This document shows positions 1 through 12,640 of a DNA stretch of 64,000 nt, piece by piece (position 1 is the stretch's first letter; each line of letters opens with the position of its first letter). The notes below the pieces were generated by a model. That model saw only the letters and a program-made list of their open reading frames with translations. It searched no databases and had not been told where the DNA came from. Location: positions 428,382 through 492,381 of the forward strand of contig MNCI01010462.1 of NCBI GenBank assembly GCA_015680685.1, given 5' to 3'. The DNA comes from Gnetum montanum (Eukaryota > Streptophyta > Gnetopsida > Gnetales > Gnetaceae). A program made the position numbers and the translations under genes.

Positions 1-1010
1 GAAAGGGAAAGGTGTTAAACCATAGACATTGAAACATGAAGTTTACATCCTAGGATGAATGGAGGAGGTTAAAGTTAGTGAGAATAAGAAATCAAAGGCC
101 AATCACAAACACTTCCCCAACACCATGGAATAGATGAAGTAATATTTAAAATAAAAGAACACTTGTTTAAGCCTATATTACTTGGTAATGACTTCCTCCA
201 CTCACCACGAAGCCTTAGTAAAAATGTTAACCTCAATTTCCATTAGTGATGACATCCCTACTAGTGAGAAACCTATCCATGTAGTAATGGTGCCACCCTT
301 ACCTAGGGAAGAAACAAAGTCAACTACACTAGTGTTTTGTGACAGAGAGGTCAAAACCAACCTATAGGATGGCAACACAACAAGGGCCCCTCTATTCATA
401 ACTATAAGGATTTGGTAATACAAGGTCCACATGGTATACATTGACAATGGGGCAGCAACCAATTTTAAACCCTACAATATTGTTAAATGGTTAAGCCTAG
501 TAGAACACATGAAAAATGCCTCTACCACTACTCTAAAATCCTTTAACAGATCATAAGTTGGTGTAGAAGGCTCTATTTATTTAAACTTCGTAGTGGGGGA
601 ATAATTCCCCAAAATAGCCAACTTCTTGGTGGTTGAAGAAACACCATGATTTAACCTTATCCTAGGCAAGACTTACTTACCTCAACTATGAGCTATCTCT
701 TTATCCATCCATCAAGAAATTCAACTACCTTATGAGGGAGATGAAATAATCATTCATGGTGATAGTATGGATTCCTTGCCAATCAACAATGTTAACATAG
801 AATAAGGGTTCGAAGCAGAGCTTTAGGAAGAAACTCTTACTATTAAGAACAAAGTTAGGAGATCCAGTAGAGTAGATGAGTTCAAAGTTGAAAACAACTA
901 GATGATGCATGTACCATGGAAAGAGCTTTCCATCAATGTTGTTAGCAAAGGAAATGAGAAGTACAAAATTGTATAATAGAGGCCTTATACCTTTCGTAAT
1001 CTTTCAAATA
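1..1010 (+). pseudogene. E1 Tat/Ogre-like protease region (3' end of gag-pro), decayed
   Basis: Remnant of the aspartic protease module of the first Tat/Ogre-like Ty3/gypsy element (E1), which enters the window from the left. Around 188-370 the frame reads a lead-in found almost unchanged in E2 (28838 downward) and E3 (37725 onward). The active-site region near 440-465 reads YIDNGAATN, so the catalytic triplet is D-N-G rather than D-S/T-G; as I recall, D-N-G is common in Ogre-like proteases. The flap-side motif NLILGK follows near 655, then a stretch matching the E2 frame (SIHQEIQLPYEGDEI near 705-745). Several in-frame stops show it is dead. It is homologous to E2 and E3 over its whole length, so the family call is firm; the exact gag/protease border is not visible. 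Confidence 0.8.
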
Positions 1011-1311
1011 TTTGGAAATAGTTGCATGATTAAATGTATCCCCTACTCACTTTCCCTATGATGATAACTACATGACCTTTTCTTTTTACTATTTAGCCTA
1101 GTTTTATACTTTTTTACATGCATCATCTTGTTTGACCATATTTTACCTTGTTTTATCTTTATTTTGCACAAAGTTTACAACTTATTCTTATTTGTAGCTT
1201 GCCTTTTATATTTTTTCTTTTAAAACATGAAAAATAAAATAAAAAATTTAAAACATAAAATTCATAAAAAATTGAAAAACATAAAAAAGCCTTACAAAAA
1301 TATTTTATAAT

Positions 1312-1434
1312 GGCCCACCAAGGGATAAACCTAGCATTGCATGGCCTACCAAGGCCTAAAACTTTCAACACATGATCCACCAAGGCCTAAAATGGGCAAC
1401 ACATGGCCTGCCAAGGCCTTAGATTGACAATGCA
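1312..1434. repeat. ~31-bp GGCC-dyad tandem repeat, four units (E1)
   Basis: Four head-to-tail units of about 31 bp with consensus near tggcctaccaaggcctaaaa plus a variable tail. Each unit has the imperfect dyad GGCCT-n-AGGCC. The same unit occurs just after protease in E3 (38196-38323), just before reverse transcriptase in E3 (58203-58291) and after integrase in E3 (62028-62297). Confidence 0.8.
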
Positions 1435-1846
1435 TTTGTAACCTTTCTATTTCTTTTTCTTATTAAAGTTGTTATACCTTAGTTTACACTTTTTTTACCT
1501 AATTAATTTACATTCTACATGTTGAAAATATTTTTACCTTGTAACCTTATATTTTACCAACATAGCCTTATAACATGAATAAATCATAAAATACATAACA
1601 TACATAAAATTGAAAATGCTAAAACATATAGGAAAAATTTAAAAGAATAATTATAACCAAAGCATCCATAACCCATAGCCATAGTCACACAATGTGATAA
1701 AATTTCAATAAACAATAATGTATAAAATGAATAAAAATCACCCATCTCAATTGTTTATAAATGGTTAGTAATAGCCAATCAATACAAAATATAATAACAA
1801 TGACATCAACACCATAAACAATAACAACTAAAGCACATGTGAAAAC
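1435..1846. other. AT-rich spacer
   Basis: AT-rich sequence between the dyad repeat and the 3' end of the antisense gene copy in E1. I see no gene or ordered repeat in it. Confidence 0.6.
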
Positions 1847-4549
1847 TTGTAGGACTAGGGCACAACTATAAGGGTAGAAGGAGCATCATCAACTATAAGG
1901 GCTATTGTTGTAATTGGTTCTTACAATAATAAAATGAAATAAAAACATAAAGTAAAAGGTTTTTAATTAGTAACATATGTAGCCAAATTTTAACAATGAA
2001 ACAATAAAACTAAAACTAAAACCAACACAATCTAAGCTAAAATATGTTAAAATAAAATTAAAAAAAAACATACTTAAGAAGGGTTGGGTGCAATCTGCTA
2101 AAGGAAAGTTTTGAAGAATAGCCTCTAAGTGTTGGAACTCTGACACTTCCATGAAGTCTTGGTACATGAGAGCACAAATTTAGTTGCACTGTCATATAAT
2201 CTCCATGGAACATTCTTCACTTTAGGTGATAATGTAGGTAGCTCATCAAGCTCAATAGTGCATTTGGGACCCCATCCAACCTTGGATATTGCAAACAACA
2301 TAACCAAAATGTACACATAAAAATAGCAAACAATAAAAGTGGCCAAAAACTTAAAAAACTAAAATCATGGGGGCATAAAAATATATATATTAATAAATAG
2401 ATAAAACAAATATATCCAAAATATTTCTAATGTTCTTACCAATATTAGAAGCAATTTTTTACAACCAATCAACCATGTGTTCAGTCATACCACATATGAA
2501 CTCAGTCTTATTAGGAAACTTGATCCATGGTTTCATGCGAAACATGTGGATGGATATCTTTGATAAAGCCTCAAGTGCTATAACAAAGCATAGTCATCAA
2601 TGTAAATAGGAAGCTGAAACAAATTAAAACATAAAATTGTAAGGCTAAGATAGAAAAACCAAAGAAAACAAGTACTTGTAGGACCTTACAGGATGTCTAC
2701 AAGAGGTTCATTGAATGGTGAATATTCAAATATGGCATCCAAATTATCCAACATTGCAATAGATAGGCCTTCATCCTCATGCTGCTGTAGGGCTTTTGCT
2801 TCTAGGTGTTTTTGCTCCACTTTTGTGGCTTGAGTTTCCATTTCTTGTTGTCTTCCTACAAGAATGATAAGGGTAAAACATAGAAAAAGTTAGCATATTT
2901 TTCCAAGAATGAAAAAAAATATAAATAATAATAATAGTAATACTTTTAACTTTGCTTGTTTGGTATTTGCAATGTAGGGAACTTAAGAGACATGGATGCA
3001 TATACGCATAAGCCTAGAAGGCCCCATCACTAGCTCAACCACCAACAAGATTGGCTTTAGGAAGATCCTAGAAAACCAAAACATAGCTATTAAAACATTA
3101 CATGCAAGTAAGCAAACTTCAACAATACAAAGTAGAAAGAACATATAAAAAGTATAATGGCAACACCACTATACGAAGGAAAAAAAATTTAATTTAATTT
3201 TCAAATAATGAAAATCTAAGATTTAAATGATCAGTACTTTGCATACAAAAAGTAAGATAAGAAAAACAAATAACCTATTAACGAAGAGACAATCACATGG
3301 TTGAAATGTTCATAACAAAATTACAAATTTTTATGAAAAGCTTTAAAAATATATGAACTAGCCTAGAATACATTCAAAATCATAACCAATAACACACAAA
3401 TAGCTGTAAAAATTTCAACTTTAAAATTAATAAAATTTTAACTAGAAATCTTAGTTTAGAGTGAAATAGTTGTAGTAAAAACTTCATGAAGAGTAGCTAA
3501 AATTTTTTAAAAATTCTAACAGCTATTGAAAACCAACATTTGACATGTAAATAACATCTAGGCATCCCAGAAAAGACCATTGAATCCCAAAAAGTAGGCC
3601 AACATTGTTTGTACAATCTAGGATGCTTGTGCCTTCAGTAATTGAAACTGTAATTATACAAGAGTAATTCACATGAACAAAAAATGATAAAAAATTACTA
3701 AATTATTTTCGAATTCTAGGAATTGCAAGATACACATAATCCAATAATGATTTTACCCAAATTTGAAATTTTTTCAAATTCATGTGCTTAGAAAAAATTA
3801 ACATAGTAACATAGCATCACTTTGAAATTTTTTCCAGAAACCCAGTTTGCAGTGAAACCTCTAAGAAAATATTGAAAATATTTTGAAAAATTCTAAAAAT
3901 AATGTAAAACTCTTCTAAAAAATGTAAAAATCCCTAGGAGGCTAGGATGTTGATAGAAAAAATTGTTATAGGTGTTAATGTTGCCAATCTCAAAGGAGTA
4001 AAAACAATTCAAAGCCAAAAAATTACTATGAATTGGTTTACAAAAAAATTCATTAAAATGTAACTATACATTAGAAATTGGTAATTCAACCATCATTGCA
4101 ACTATTAAATAATGCACAAAAAATTTGTTTTTCAACATCATAAAATAAAAATTACATACCATCTTCTTAGAAAAAATTGGAAATGTGGTGCTATGTTTTT
4201 GACAAAAAGCATTGAACACCCATTGAATGGGTAAAACTAAAAATTCAAATATTTTCATAGGAAGATCCTAAGACCAAAATAATCATATCAACTCATTGGA
4301 ATAACCTAGGAAAATCACACAAGCTATTTAAAACCAAATTGTATTTAACCCACAACCCTAGCCAACATAAAATTCCTACAAATATTTGGCCAAAATTGGT
4401 AAAAATTACTGAAAAGAAGGGTACCTAGTAGTCATGCTAGTAGAACCTACTCCAATTATAGGCCATGGTAGGTGAGAAATTTCCTTGGTAGTAGTATATA
4501 CCTCCCTTAGGGTTGGATTCTTGCCTCTAGTGCATCTCCTTTTTGACAT
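1847..4549 (-). pseudogene. Antisense multi-exon gene, E1 copy (internally deleted)
   Basis: E1 copy of the unrecognised gene antisense to gag-pol. Exon 1 is 4549-4425 (ATG at 4549-4547; it ends in an AG|GT donor) and aligns with exon 1 of E2 and E3 (KNP, then EVY, K-IS, LP). Exon 5 is 2855-2690: glutamine/glutamate-rich, ending in a block with LDNLDAIFEYSPF, flanked by acceptor TTGTAG and donor GTAAGG. Exon 6 is 2613-2440, with acceptor TTTGTTTCAG, a donor GTAAGA and the conserved block MFRMKPWIKFPNKTEF. Exon 7 starts at 2280 (W-G-P, then LDELPTL, then TSWKCQSS). A short acidic last exon is likely near 1922-1847. Exons 2-4 are not recognisable in the AT-rich 2.86-4.42 kb stretch, so they are deleted or too decayed. 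Stops are present. The function is unknown. Confidence 0.6.
3070..4424. other. AT-rich stretch where exons 2-4 of the E1 antisense copy would be expected
   Basis: Very AT-rich DNA between exons 5 and 1 of the E1 antisense copy. No frame matching exons 2-4 of the E2 or E3 copies could be found. It probably represents intron sequence left after deletion. Confidence 0.5.
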
Positions 4550-5199
4550 CTTGAGTAAACAAAATGCAAAAGCCCTCAATTCTTCTTCCTTTCAAAGTAG
4601 CTATGCTACCTTTGTGATATAAAATGACAAAGATACACTGGGAGATAATGGGGTTAGAGCTAGAATTGGCTGAGAAGCCTTGATTCTAAAGAACTTCCTG
4701 CAAGAGATGGGTTGAGAAAAATGGTTTCGGTAAAATTACGATGTGGGAAGTATTCCTAGACTTGTGCATTGGCACCATAATCTCCATACTCAAAACACAT
4801 ACACAACTATCATTAAACTCCTTGTTCATAAAAGGAAGGTAGAAAATATGTTGGTTTTGTGTGGTGCTTAATTCCAAGTAACAATTTAAACTTAAGTGGA
4901 CCCCACAAGGTGCCTTCCAAGTAAATTGCTAAAAATCCTAATACAATGGGATTTACGAACTCTAATAAAAGATATGCTGGGGTTGATGCCCAAATGTAAC
5001 TTTTAAAACATGGGATGGATTGTAGGCTTCAACTGTAGCCAAGGTAGAATCCCAACCATATATCCTCAACCCATGGAAGTTGAATGAAGCCTTATCCCAA
5101 GTTGGCAACCTAGGCATTGATACTGGGAAGTTTCTAATGGCAAAAATAGACAAAATGCACCCACAACAAGCCACTTCAAGTAAAAATACGTTTTCCATG

Positions 5200-6560
5200 A
5201 GTAAAGATATACTAGCTAGCTTTTATTTGTAATGAATGGAGATGAATTAAACCAAATAGCCCTCCAATTGATCTGAAAATTATCAAACGAAACCCAAAAT
5301 CCTAATTAGAGTCCCCTATAGGCCTAAAAACATAGTAAACCATGTCGAATGATGTCAAAATGTACATAAACCTCAAAGATACAATAGAATAAGTTATATG
5401 TGTGCTAGCTAGCATGTATTTGTGTAGCTTGATCAAATAATAAACCAATAAAACCTCCAGTAATGACCAAAATTACAAACTATAGTCTTATAGCCTTCTT
5501 GGAGTCCTTGGTGACCTTGGAATCCCAACTGACAAGTCTAAAACAAATTAAAACCCATTCACACATTAAAAGTATTCTATGATAGGGTAAAAGATATGTT
5601 CGCCAATGTATCATTTAGGGGACAATCTCATAACAAGTGATCCACTAGTCAAATAAACCTCTAAATGACTCCATCTAGTCACAAAACCTTGCTATAGCCT
5701 CCCGTAGCAATCAAACTTTGAAAATTGTGTTAAATGGTCAAAATCAATCATTATCTTCTGAACTCTGCTAGTGTCAGCCAAAAACATAATGTCTAGCATA
5801 TTTTTAAGAAGAAATGACTAGCAAATAACTCTAATAACCTTCTAGAATGATAGTTTTGAGCTTAAACCCTAGGCATAAAACCTAGTAATCTTGCAAGCCA
5901 AAGAATCCAATTGATTGACCACTACAACTTCATTAAAATAAAAATGTCTCAAGAAATATAATGGGGCCTATCAAAAATATTATGTCTAGCATATTTTTGA
6001 TTTATGCAGTAGTTTTCACCTAAAACTCAACTAGGGAAGCCTAGAGAAGCCCCAAACCTTGAATCTTGAAACCAGGAATCATGTGACATTAATTTGAGCA
6101 TGAAAATTTCAATTTTGATCAAAGATATTTTGAACCATGTAAGAATATGTTGGATAGTGTATTTTTTAGGTGTTGGACTTCAAATTGAGCTTAAATTGAC
6201 TATTTTGAGCTTCAAATGACCATCTTATAACCCTAACACCCTTGCGCTACCCTGGGAGACTCCTAGAATTAAAATTACATGTTTTACATGTCATGGAATT
6301 AATTTTCTTTCAAATATATGTTGAGGCCTACCAAAGATAAGATAGCTAGTGTATTTTCATGATTGGAAAATAAGCATTTACTTCAGGAGGTCAAATCGAC
6401 ATTAAAGTTAAAAAATTCCTATTCCCAGTCCACTGCACTAGCACTTCAAGATCTTAGGACCTTAAAACTAGTTGAAATGAATCCTAGAAGTTATATTTTA
6501 TTAAAATATTTGCTAGAGTTTGTAGGAAATATGCTAGCCAACATGGTTTTTTAGAGGGCT
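5200..6560. repeat. ~190-bp degenerate tandem array in E1 spacer
   Basis: A core related to ctagctagc or gtctagcatat recurs near 5212, 5405, 5599, 5791, 5984, 6150, 6344 and 6533. Spacing is 190-194 bp with one shorter step, so about eight diverged units. It lies upstream of exon 1 of the antisense copy and before the reverse transcriptase, the same place as the larger array in E3. Confidence 0.65.
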
Positions 6561-6729
6561 AGTATATGTTTCTCCAAACAGGCTTAAAATAACCTTGCCA
6601 ACTTTTTCATTGATCTTGTAGCCTCCCATAGTTTCTTGCTAAGGTCTAAAACCAACAAAATGTAATCCTAATTAACCAATATTGTTCATATTATACTACA
6701 TGTTTTCCACCTTTTAGGTTTGGCCTTGT

Positions 6730-7511
6730 TGATGAGCCACGATATTGCATCAACCATGATATCGCGTACATGATATCGTAGCCCATTGCCAGTTCTATAA
6801 ATAAGAGGCAACTTTTCCTTGTTTCTCCATCTAGATCTAGACCCTTAGCTAAACTATGGAAGTTTTAGCATTCCAGAGATAGAATAATTTCTAGGTGCCA
6901 GCATTAGGAGTCTCAAACTGAATGGATCTTTATTTGAGAAAATTGTACCTGAGCACACATTTCTATATGGAAATAAAAACAAACTTTGTGATAAATCTTG
7001 CTGCACATGGACTAAGCTAAATAGGATTTAATTATTGTTAAATGTTTAAATTCTTTCTTAGATAATTAAATCTCTCTCAAACCTCAACTCTCCTAGTTAA
7101 GTGCATTCAGTACGACTACTTTGAGCAGGTGTGTAACGCTTGGTAACCCAGTAACAAGTTGCGTTTGGTAATCCCAGCAGCGTTGCACTGCTTCAGGGTA
7201 TGTGTAGCAAGTGGAAACAAATACTTGTGCTAGGACAATTAGAACTTAGTTAATGAAAGTTAGTTACTTAGTCTCTTCACCCTTCCTCGTTAGCATAGGC
7301 ATTAAAAAGAGAAAAGATATAAAAATCACATACCTCAAACTTACTTAACCATACAATCATGACAATACAAGTAAGTTTGGGAGGACAACGATTGATTAAC
7401 CTTAAGTGTTCCATAAGGTGTGTAAGCACTTAGTCCTTAGAGTTCAACTGGGTTGCGCGTGAGATGCTCGTATTTGTATAGTTGAGTGTAGGGGTACCTT
7501 GCCACTCATCA
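6730..7511 (+). repeat. 5' LTR of the Athila-like element
   Basis: 782-bp LTR running from TGATGAG to CTCATCA. It matches 15714-16526 throughout. A TATA box (TATAAATA) lies at 6796-6803, giving an expected transcription start about 25-30 bases downstream. Upstream of the TATA box are three GATATC-type palindromes. It is shorter than the 3' LTR mainly because it lacks one palindrome unit and a ~12-bp duplication (gttaatgagtagttaatga in the 3' copy). Confidence 0.92.
6796..6803 (+). promoter_or_regulatory. TATA box in the 5' LTR
   Basis: TATAAATA within the block ttctataaataagaggc, conserved in the 3' LTR at 15800-15807. Its position, just downstream of the GATATC palindromes, fits the U3 promoter of the element. 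Confidence 0.7.
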
Positions 7512-7512
7512 T

Positions 7513-7530
7513 TGGCACCGTTGCTAGGGA
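7513..7530 (+). other. Primer binding site (tRNA-Asp)
   Basis: TGGCACCGTTGCTAGGGA starts two bases after the 5' LTR. It matches the complement of the plant tRNA-Asp 3' end (TGGCGCCGTTGCCGGGGA) at 15 of 18 positions. The differences are mostly transitions. A tRNA-Asp primer is typical of Athila elements. Confidence 0.85.
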
Positions 7531-9660
7531 CTTAGTTGATTGTGTGCTATGTAGAACATAGGAAATCATCCACATCGTTGGGAAGCTTAAACGAACCCTT
7601 AGGATTGATCAAAAGAAAAAAAATAAGATAACGGTAAACAACACACCGAACAAGACAAACATGTCTTCTTCTTTGCACAAAATCACTTCACCGCCTAGGA
7701 ACAACATAAGAGATAGTCGAGGGCACAACACACATAACCAATAATTGCCAATTACTCAATAATTTAGTGTGGCATATATTCATCACAATGAATATATACC
7801 CAAATGACCTTTGTCTTCCATCAAGAAGAACAACTGCATTGGAGAAACTTGGAGGGTAACATAGTGTTGCCTCCAGACAGAGTAGCCCCCAACATGCTCC
7901 TTCGTTCCCTTGCACGAATAGGCATGTCATAATTATATGTTGAGTATGTTGCATGTGATTACAATGCAAGGGACTACCATCCAACAGAAGCACAATGTCA
8001 ATGGAATTTGCAACAGGAGAGATACCACGCATCGTTGAAGGGCAAAGGTCCCTGTAATGCTTCATCCATCTTAAACAAATTTGATGGTGGTGAACCTATT
8101 TTCATAAGTTCTCTGCAAAATGATGTTCCCCCTCCTAATGATTATTAGGAGGTGGTGTATCAGAACCTGCACTCCATGATTCACAACCATGGTTCTGATC
8201 CCCACGAACACCAAGTGTTCAACGAGGGAACACAAACTCATGACATGGATAGGTATTCTGATTGTCATCATGATCATGACCAAAAGCACAAAAGAGAAGG
8301 TAGGGAACATCATCATGAAAATGGTTCTCCTTCTTCTTCCACTTCATCATCACATTCACCCTCTCCTTTAGTATCAGGACACATTCATAAGGAACCTAAC
8401 CCTGAGGATAAGGGTAAACATAGTGAGAAACCTCAACGAGAGGGTCAAGAAGGAGGACGAGGGCACTCAAAAGAATCAAGGCATGGAAAAAGGGAACCGT
8501 GTAGACATCATAGATGCTATGAGAGAAATGACCATAAAGAACCCCTAGTTGCAACCTGAAGCATGTTAAACATTACAGAGGTTGTTAGAATTCCTACAAG
8601 GCACCATAAGAATAGCAGGATCAAGAGATTGGATATGAATAACATCCCATAATTTGAGGTGGGATACAATGCTAATTCTCAGAACCACTTACAGGAATTT
8701 CACAATGCATGTGCCTTGAAGAATATAGAAAAAAAGTGGAAAAAACTAAAGTTATTTCCAAGGACACTAGTAAAGGAAGTGGAAAGCTGGTATTGGTCCT
8801 TAGAACTAGAAACCATTAGGAGGTGAAGTACAATGCTAGAACTGTTTAACGATAAGTACCAAACATACTCCCGGGTGTCCAACCTATGAAAGAAAATCCA
8901 AGGATGGAAGCAGGAAACTCATGAATCCTTGGATGCTACCATGGGCTATTATTATACACTGTTACATCATTACCTAGGCCATGGTTACTCGCAGCAAGAT
9001 TAACTACACCATCTCATAGATGGACTTAGGCATGAAACTAGGAGAACCCTTGGAACATATGCCCAAGGAAGATTATCTAAGCTTAGGTCCCATCAGATCC
9101 ATAGATTGCTAGAGCAAGTAGCTGAGGAAGAAGGAGAGCTATGTAAGAGAGAAAGCACGGAAGAGTATAACGACGATCCTTCCCTTCGGAAAAGGGGAGT
9201 AAGATTCTGTGAGGACGAGGATGATTCACCACTTGAAGAGCTAGTGAATAGGAAAACCTTACCACTTCAAAAATTAACAACAAAAGTGTTGACTAAGGTA
9301 GGTCAAATGTGGGACTCCTTAGATAGTAGATTTGAAACCATTCTAAAAATCGTAGAGGAGTCTAAGGAGTGAGGTAGTGATTATGATAAAAAGAAGAAGA
9401 GGGATTTGGATCATGCACGTAACAAAGGTAAGGGTAAAATGGCTATCATTGAATAGGCTGTGGATTTGGATACAGAAAATGATGATGGATGTGAGATATG
9501 CTAGTATGACCATCATAAGGGATGTTTTTCAATAATCCCACATCTAAAAGAGTCTAGGATGTATGCACTCAACCCATGACTTAACAAATGGTAAGCACCT
9601 TGATGGTTACCTTATCCTCAAGGTAACCCGAGGCAGTTCAACCAATCATTAATGTATTAT
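7531..9660 (+). pseudogene. Athila-like gag, decayed
   Basis: The structural polyprotein region. An ATG at 7661 opens a short frame (MSSSLHKITSPP) that ends near 7740; from about 7950 the coding frame is the one shared with pol. Residues encoded at 8152-8559 are a His/Asp/Lys-rich low-complexity stretch. The nucleocapsid-folding core follows at about 8650-9370 (W-Y-W near 8785, then HHLIDGLRHETRRTL near 9007-9050), ending in an acidic segment. A degenerate zinc-knuckle-like C-x2-C...H...C may lie near 9492-9530. In-frame stops occur at 8146, 8557, 8650 and others, but no frameshift is seen from 8152 to 9372. Confidence 0.75.
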
Positions 9661-9666
9661 CCAAGT

Positions 9667-10683
9667 GGAACTCCACCATAACCTACTGAGCAACACTAGC
9701 AGTGGCAATACCCACAGTCATGGGGGATGCCACCGCCAAGCCAACAATACCCTTATTGGCAACCGGATCCATATAGCTATTACGTGCAACAACCAATCTC
9801 TCCACCTGACACTATAGGTCATGTGACACCATGGTGTCACTACCAAGATCAGGAGTATTATAGGACTCCTTCTCATAGGGGATACATACCACATACATAC
9901 CATCCTTCAAATGCATCTGCAACTTTCACACCGATAGCTCCATTACCACCTGCTCCAGCGATGCAAGGGGAACTCCCCACACAACCGCCACAATGCAATG
10001 CTACAAGAGTTGTAAACCTTCAACCTGCTACTGGTTCTAATAACCGTAAAAAGCAAAGACCTTTTTTTAGAACCAACAGTCCAAACAAGATCTCACAACC
10101 ACAAGCGGTTAAACCTACAAATGCTTCTCCATCAAATAAGGCTTCAGAGCTCCCTTCAAACCAACAACAGAGCTTAACACATACAGTTATGTTAACACAT
10201 ACCATTACTGAATGGATTAAGGTGGGAAACCTTCCTAGGAAATTTTCTAATCTTGGAAGTCCTCTAATCTATCTCCAAGTCATTGGGAATGAACCATGTA
10301 AAGCTCTTATGGACTCAAGTTTTGGAGTTAACCTAATATCATAGGAGATGTACAAAGCCTATAACCTACCTCCACTAAGAAAGAGTAACATTCAACTAGA
10401 GTTGGCCAACCAGTCCATCACTATTCCCTTGGGACTGGTGGAGGACATCATTACCACTATGTGTGGTTGGTCATATCCAGTTGAACTCTTAATGATACAA
10501 GTAAACAACGGTAAGGGGGACTTCCCAATAATAATGGGAAGAGCATGGCTAAGTACTATAGATGCATGCCTAGGAATTCATGATATTTCCCTAGAAATAT
10601 CCAAGAAGAACACTTTTGGAAATATTGAGAAGAAGAAAGTTCCATGCATCACATACAGTGACAAAGGGTGCCATTGCATGTAG
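9667..10683 (+). pseudogene. Athila-like linker and aspartic protease
   Basis: A Pro/Gln/Tyr-rich linker (9727-about 10080) leads into the aspartic protease. The active-site region at 10312-10335 reads MDSSFGVNLIS where D-S/T-G-A-S/T is expected, so the catalytic glycine is replaced by serine. A stop follows at 10342. The second conserved block, FPIIMGRAWLST, lies near 10522-10560. Same reading frame as gag and reverse transcriptase, as in a single gag-pol frame. Confidence 0.8.
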
Positions 10684-12640
10684 AAATCATGGGTTATGCG
10701 AAGTTTAGCATTGCCTTCATGCAATCGGTATGCACAAGAAATTAATATACAAAGGTGCCTGTATGCAGTAGCCACACAATAAGAGGACACCTAGTGGCTG
10801 ATGGCTGATCAAGAGAGAAACTTGATAACATGCATGGAATTAATTGAGGGAATAACTAGTGCTTACATTGGAAGCATAGACATATTTGAGCAAGTCCGTT
10901 GCCAACTTCCAAACCTTAGCCTCGAAAACATCAACTAGGGGAAGTTGGAAATTCTTGAGAGATTTAAACAAGAGCCCCTTGATTTGAAACCATTTCCAAA
11001 AAATCTAGAGTATATGACCCTCGAAAATGGAAAACTGGTGATCATCAACACAAAACTTGTTCCCAGAAAAAAAGAAAGACTCCTGAAAGTGATAAACAAG
11101 TGGTCAAAAGCCTTCACGTGGTCATACCCCGAGTTAACTAGAATAGACCCTAGGATATGCTAGCATAGGATTTACAAAGACCCCTCCATGAAACCTCGAA
11201 AACAACCACAGAGGCAATTGAACCAAAAATTGAAACAAATAGTAAAAGAAGAGATAGAATAGCTTCTTAAGGCTGGGTTCATATATCCCATTGTTGATAG
11301 TGAATGGGTTAGTTCTCTAGTGATCATGCCTAATAAGGAAGGAAAATGGAGGGTGTGTATAGATTTTAGGCTGCTAAACATGGCAACATTCAAGGATCAT
11401 TTCCCATTGCCATTTTTTGACCAAGTCTTAGACACTATAGCAAGGTATCACTATTATAATTTTCTAGATGGGTATAGTGGATATAACCAAATACAAATAG
11501 CACCAGAAGATCAAGCCAAAAAAACGTTCACCAGTCCTTGGGGAACATTGGCATATAAAAAAATGCCATTTGTCTTATGCAATGCTCTTACCACATTTCA
11601 ACATTTAGTTCTGAGCATATTCCAACAGCAGATAGAAAATAGAGAAGAAATCTTCATGGATGACTTCTCCACTTATGGGACAAGCTTTGATCAAGCCTTG
11701 GACTGATTAGAGAAAGTGTTAAAATGATGTGTAGAAACCAACTGAAGGCTCAACTGGCAGAAAAGTCATTTGATGGTCCAAGAGGGTGTAGTACTTGGAC
11801 CTAAGATTTCACATTCAAGAATAGAGGTAGACCTAGAGAAAGTTAGGGTCATCCAAGGAATCACCTGACAACCGGAAACTATGAAAGACATTCGGTCATT
11901 CCTTGGACACACTGGCTACTATAGGAGATTCATTGAGAACTTCTCCAAAATTTCCAAACCATTCATAGAACTAACGAAGAAGGATCCACCATTCGAATGG
12001 AATAGGGAATGTGAACAAGCATACCAAACTTTGAAATAAAGACTTGTAGAAACTCCCATTCTACAATCCCCTAACTAGTCTATATCGTTCCATATAATGA
12101 CTGATGCATCCAATTATGCCTTAGGAGCCGTACTTACATAGTTAGATGACCAAAAATGTCCTTATTACATCCACTATGCAAGTAAGAGTATCACCGGTAC
12201 ACAACTTAACTACACAACTACAGAAAAAGAATTAATGGCTGTAGTGTTTGCACTAGATAAGTTTAGGCACTATGTGTTAGGCTACAAAGTGTACATTCAT
12301 ATGGATCATAGTGCAATCAGGTTCCTCATGAACAAGCCAATGATTAGCCCTTGTATTATACGTTGGTTGGTAATCCTACAGGAGTTCGATCTAACGATGA
12401 TAAATCGAAAGGGCACCAAGAACGTAGTTGCAGATCACTTATCTTGGTTGCACTGGGACAACAAAGAGGATGAATACACCATATCCGATCATTTTCCAGA
12501 TGAAGCCCTCTTTGTCAGTGTAGTGAATAACCAACCCATGGGAACGAATTGGTATAGTAGCATTCTTACCTATCTCCTTTCCCAAAGAACACCACAGGAG
12601 TTGAAATTTAGGAAGAAATAATAGTTTCTTCATAGACCCA
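10684..12640 (+). pseudogene. Athila-like reverse transcriptase and RNase H
   Basis: One continuous reading frame broken only by stop codons. The connecting segment (10945-11160) ends in the ELTRIDP block that precedes plant Ty3/gypsy reverse transcriptase. Polymerase motifs include WRVCIDFRLLN (11350-11382), FPLPFFDQ, GYNQI and the catalytic F-M-D-D at 11653-11664. The thumb region (SFLGHTGYYRRFI, 11893-11931) and RNase H (TDASNYALGAVL near 12102; KELMAVVFALDKFRHY, 12226-12273) follow. Catalytic aspartates are kept, but stops at 11704, 11725, 11746 and beyond make it inactive. F-M-D-D-F-S is, to my knowledge, Athila-like rather than Tat or chromovirus. Confidence 0.88.

Larger units (their letters stand above)
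1..6729 (+). mobile_element. E1, left part of a Tat/Ogre-like LTR retrotransposon
   Basis: Left part of element E1: protease, a ~5.7 kb spacer with an antisense gene copy, and a ~190-bp tandem array. The element resumes at 16527 after the nested Athila-like insertion. Spacer sequence on the two sides (tttggccttgt at 6719-6729, then ttgttttattatg) matches the uninterrupted spacer of E3 near 58004-58020, which supports the join. The 5' LTR and most of gag lie outside the window. Confidence 0.75.

Noticed and set aside
4962-5198. Minus-strand open frame with FLLEV resembling exon 2 of the E2 antisense gene
   Set aside because: It lies upstream of exon 1 of the E1 copy, so gene order is wrong, and it overlaps the start of the ~190-bp array. 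The similarity is short.
9718-10205. Minus-strand frames opposite the Athila-like protease linker
   Set aside because: Shadows of a Pro/Gln-rich coding stretch; no independent evidence.
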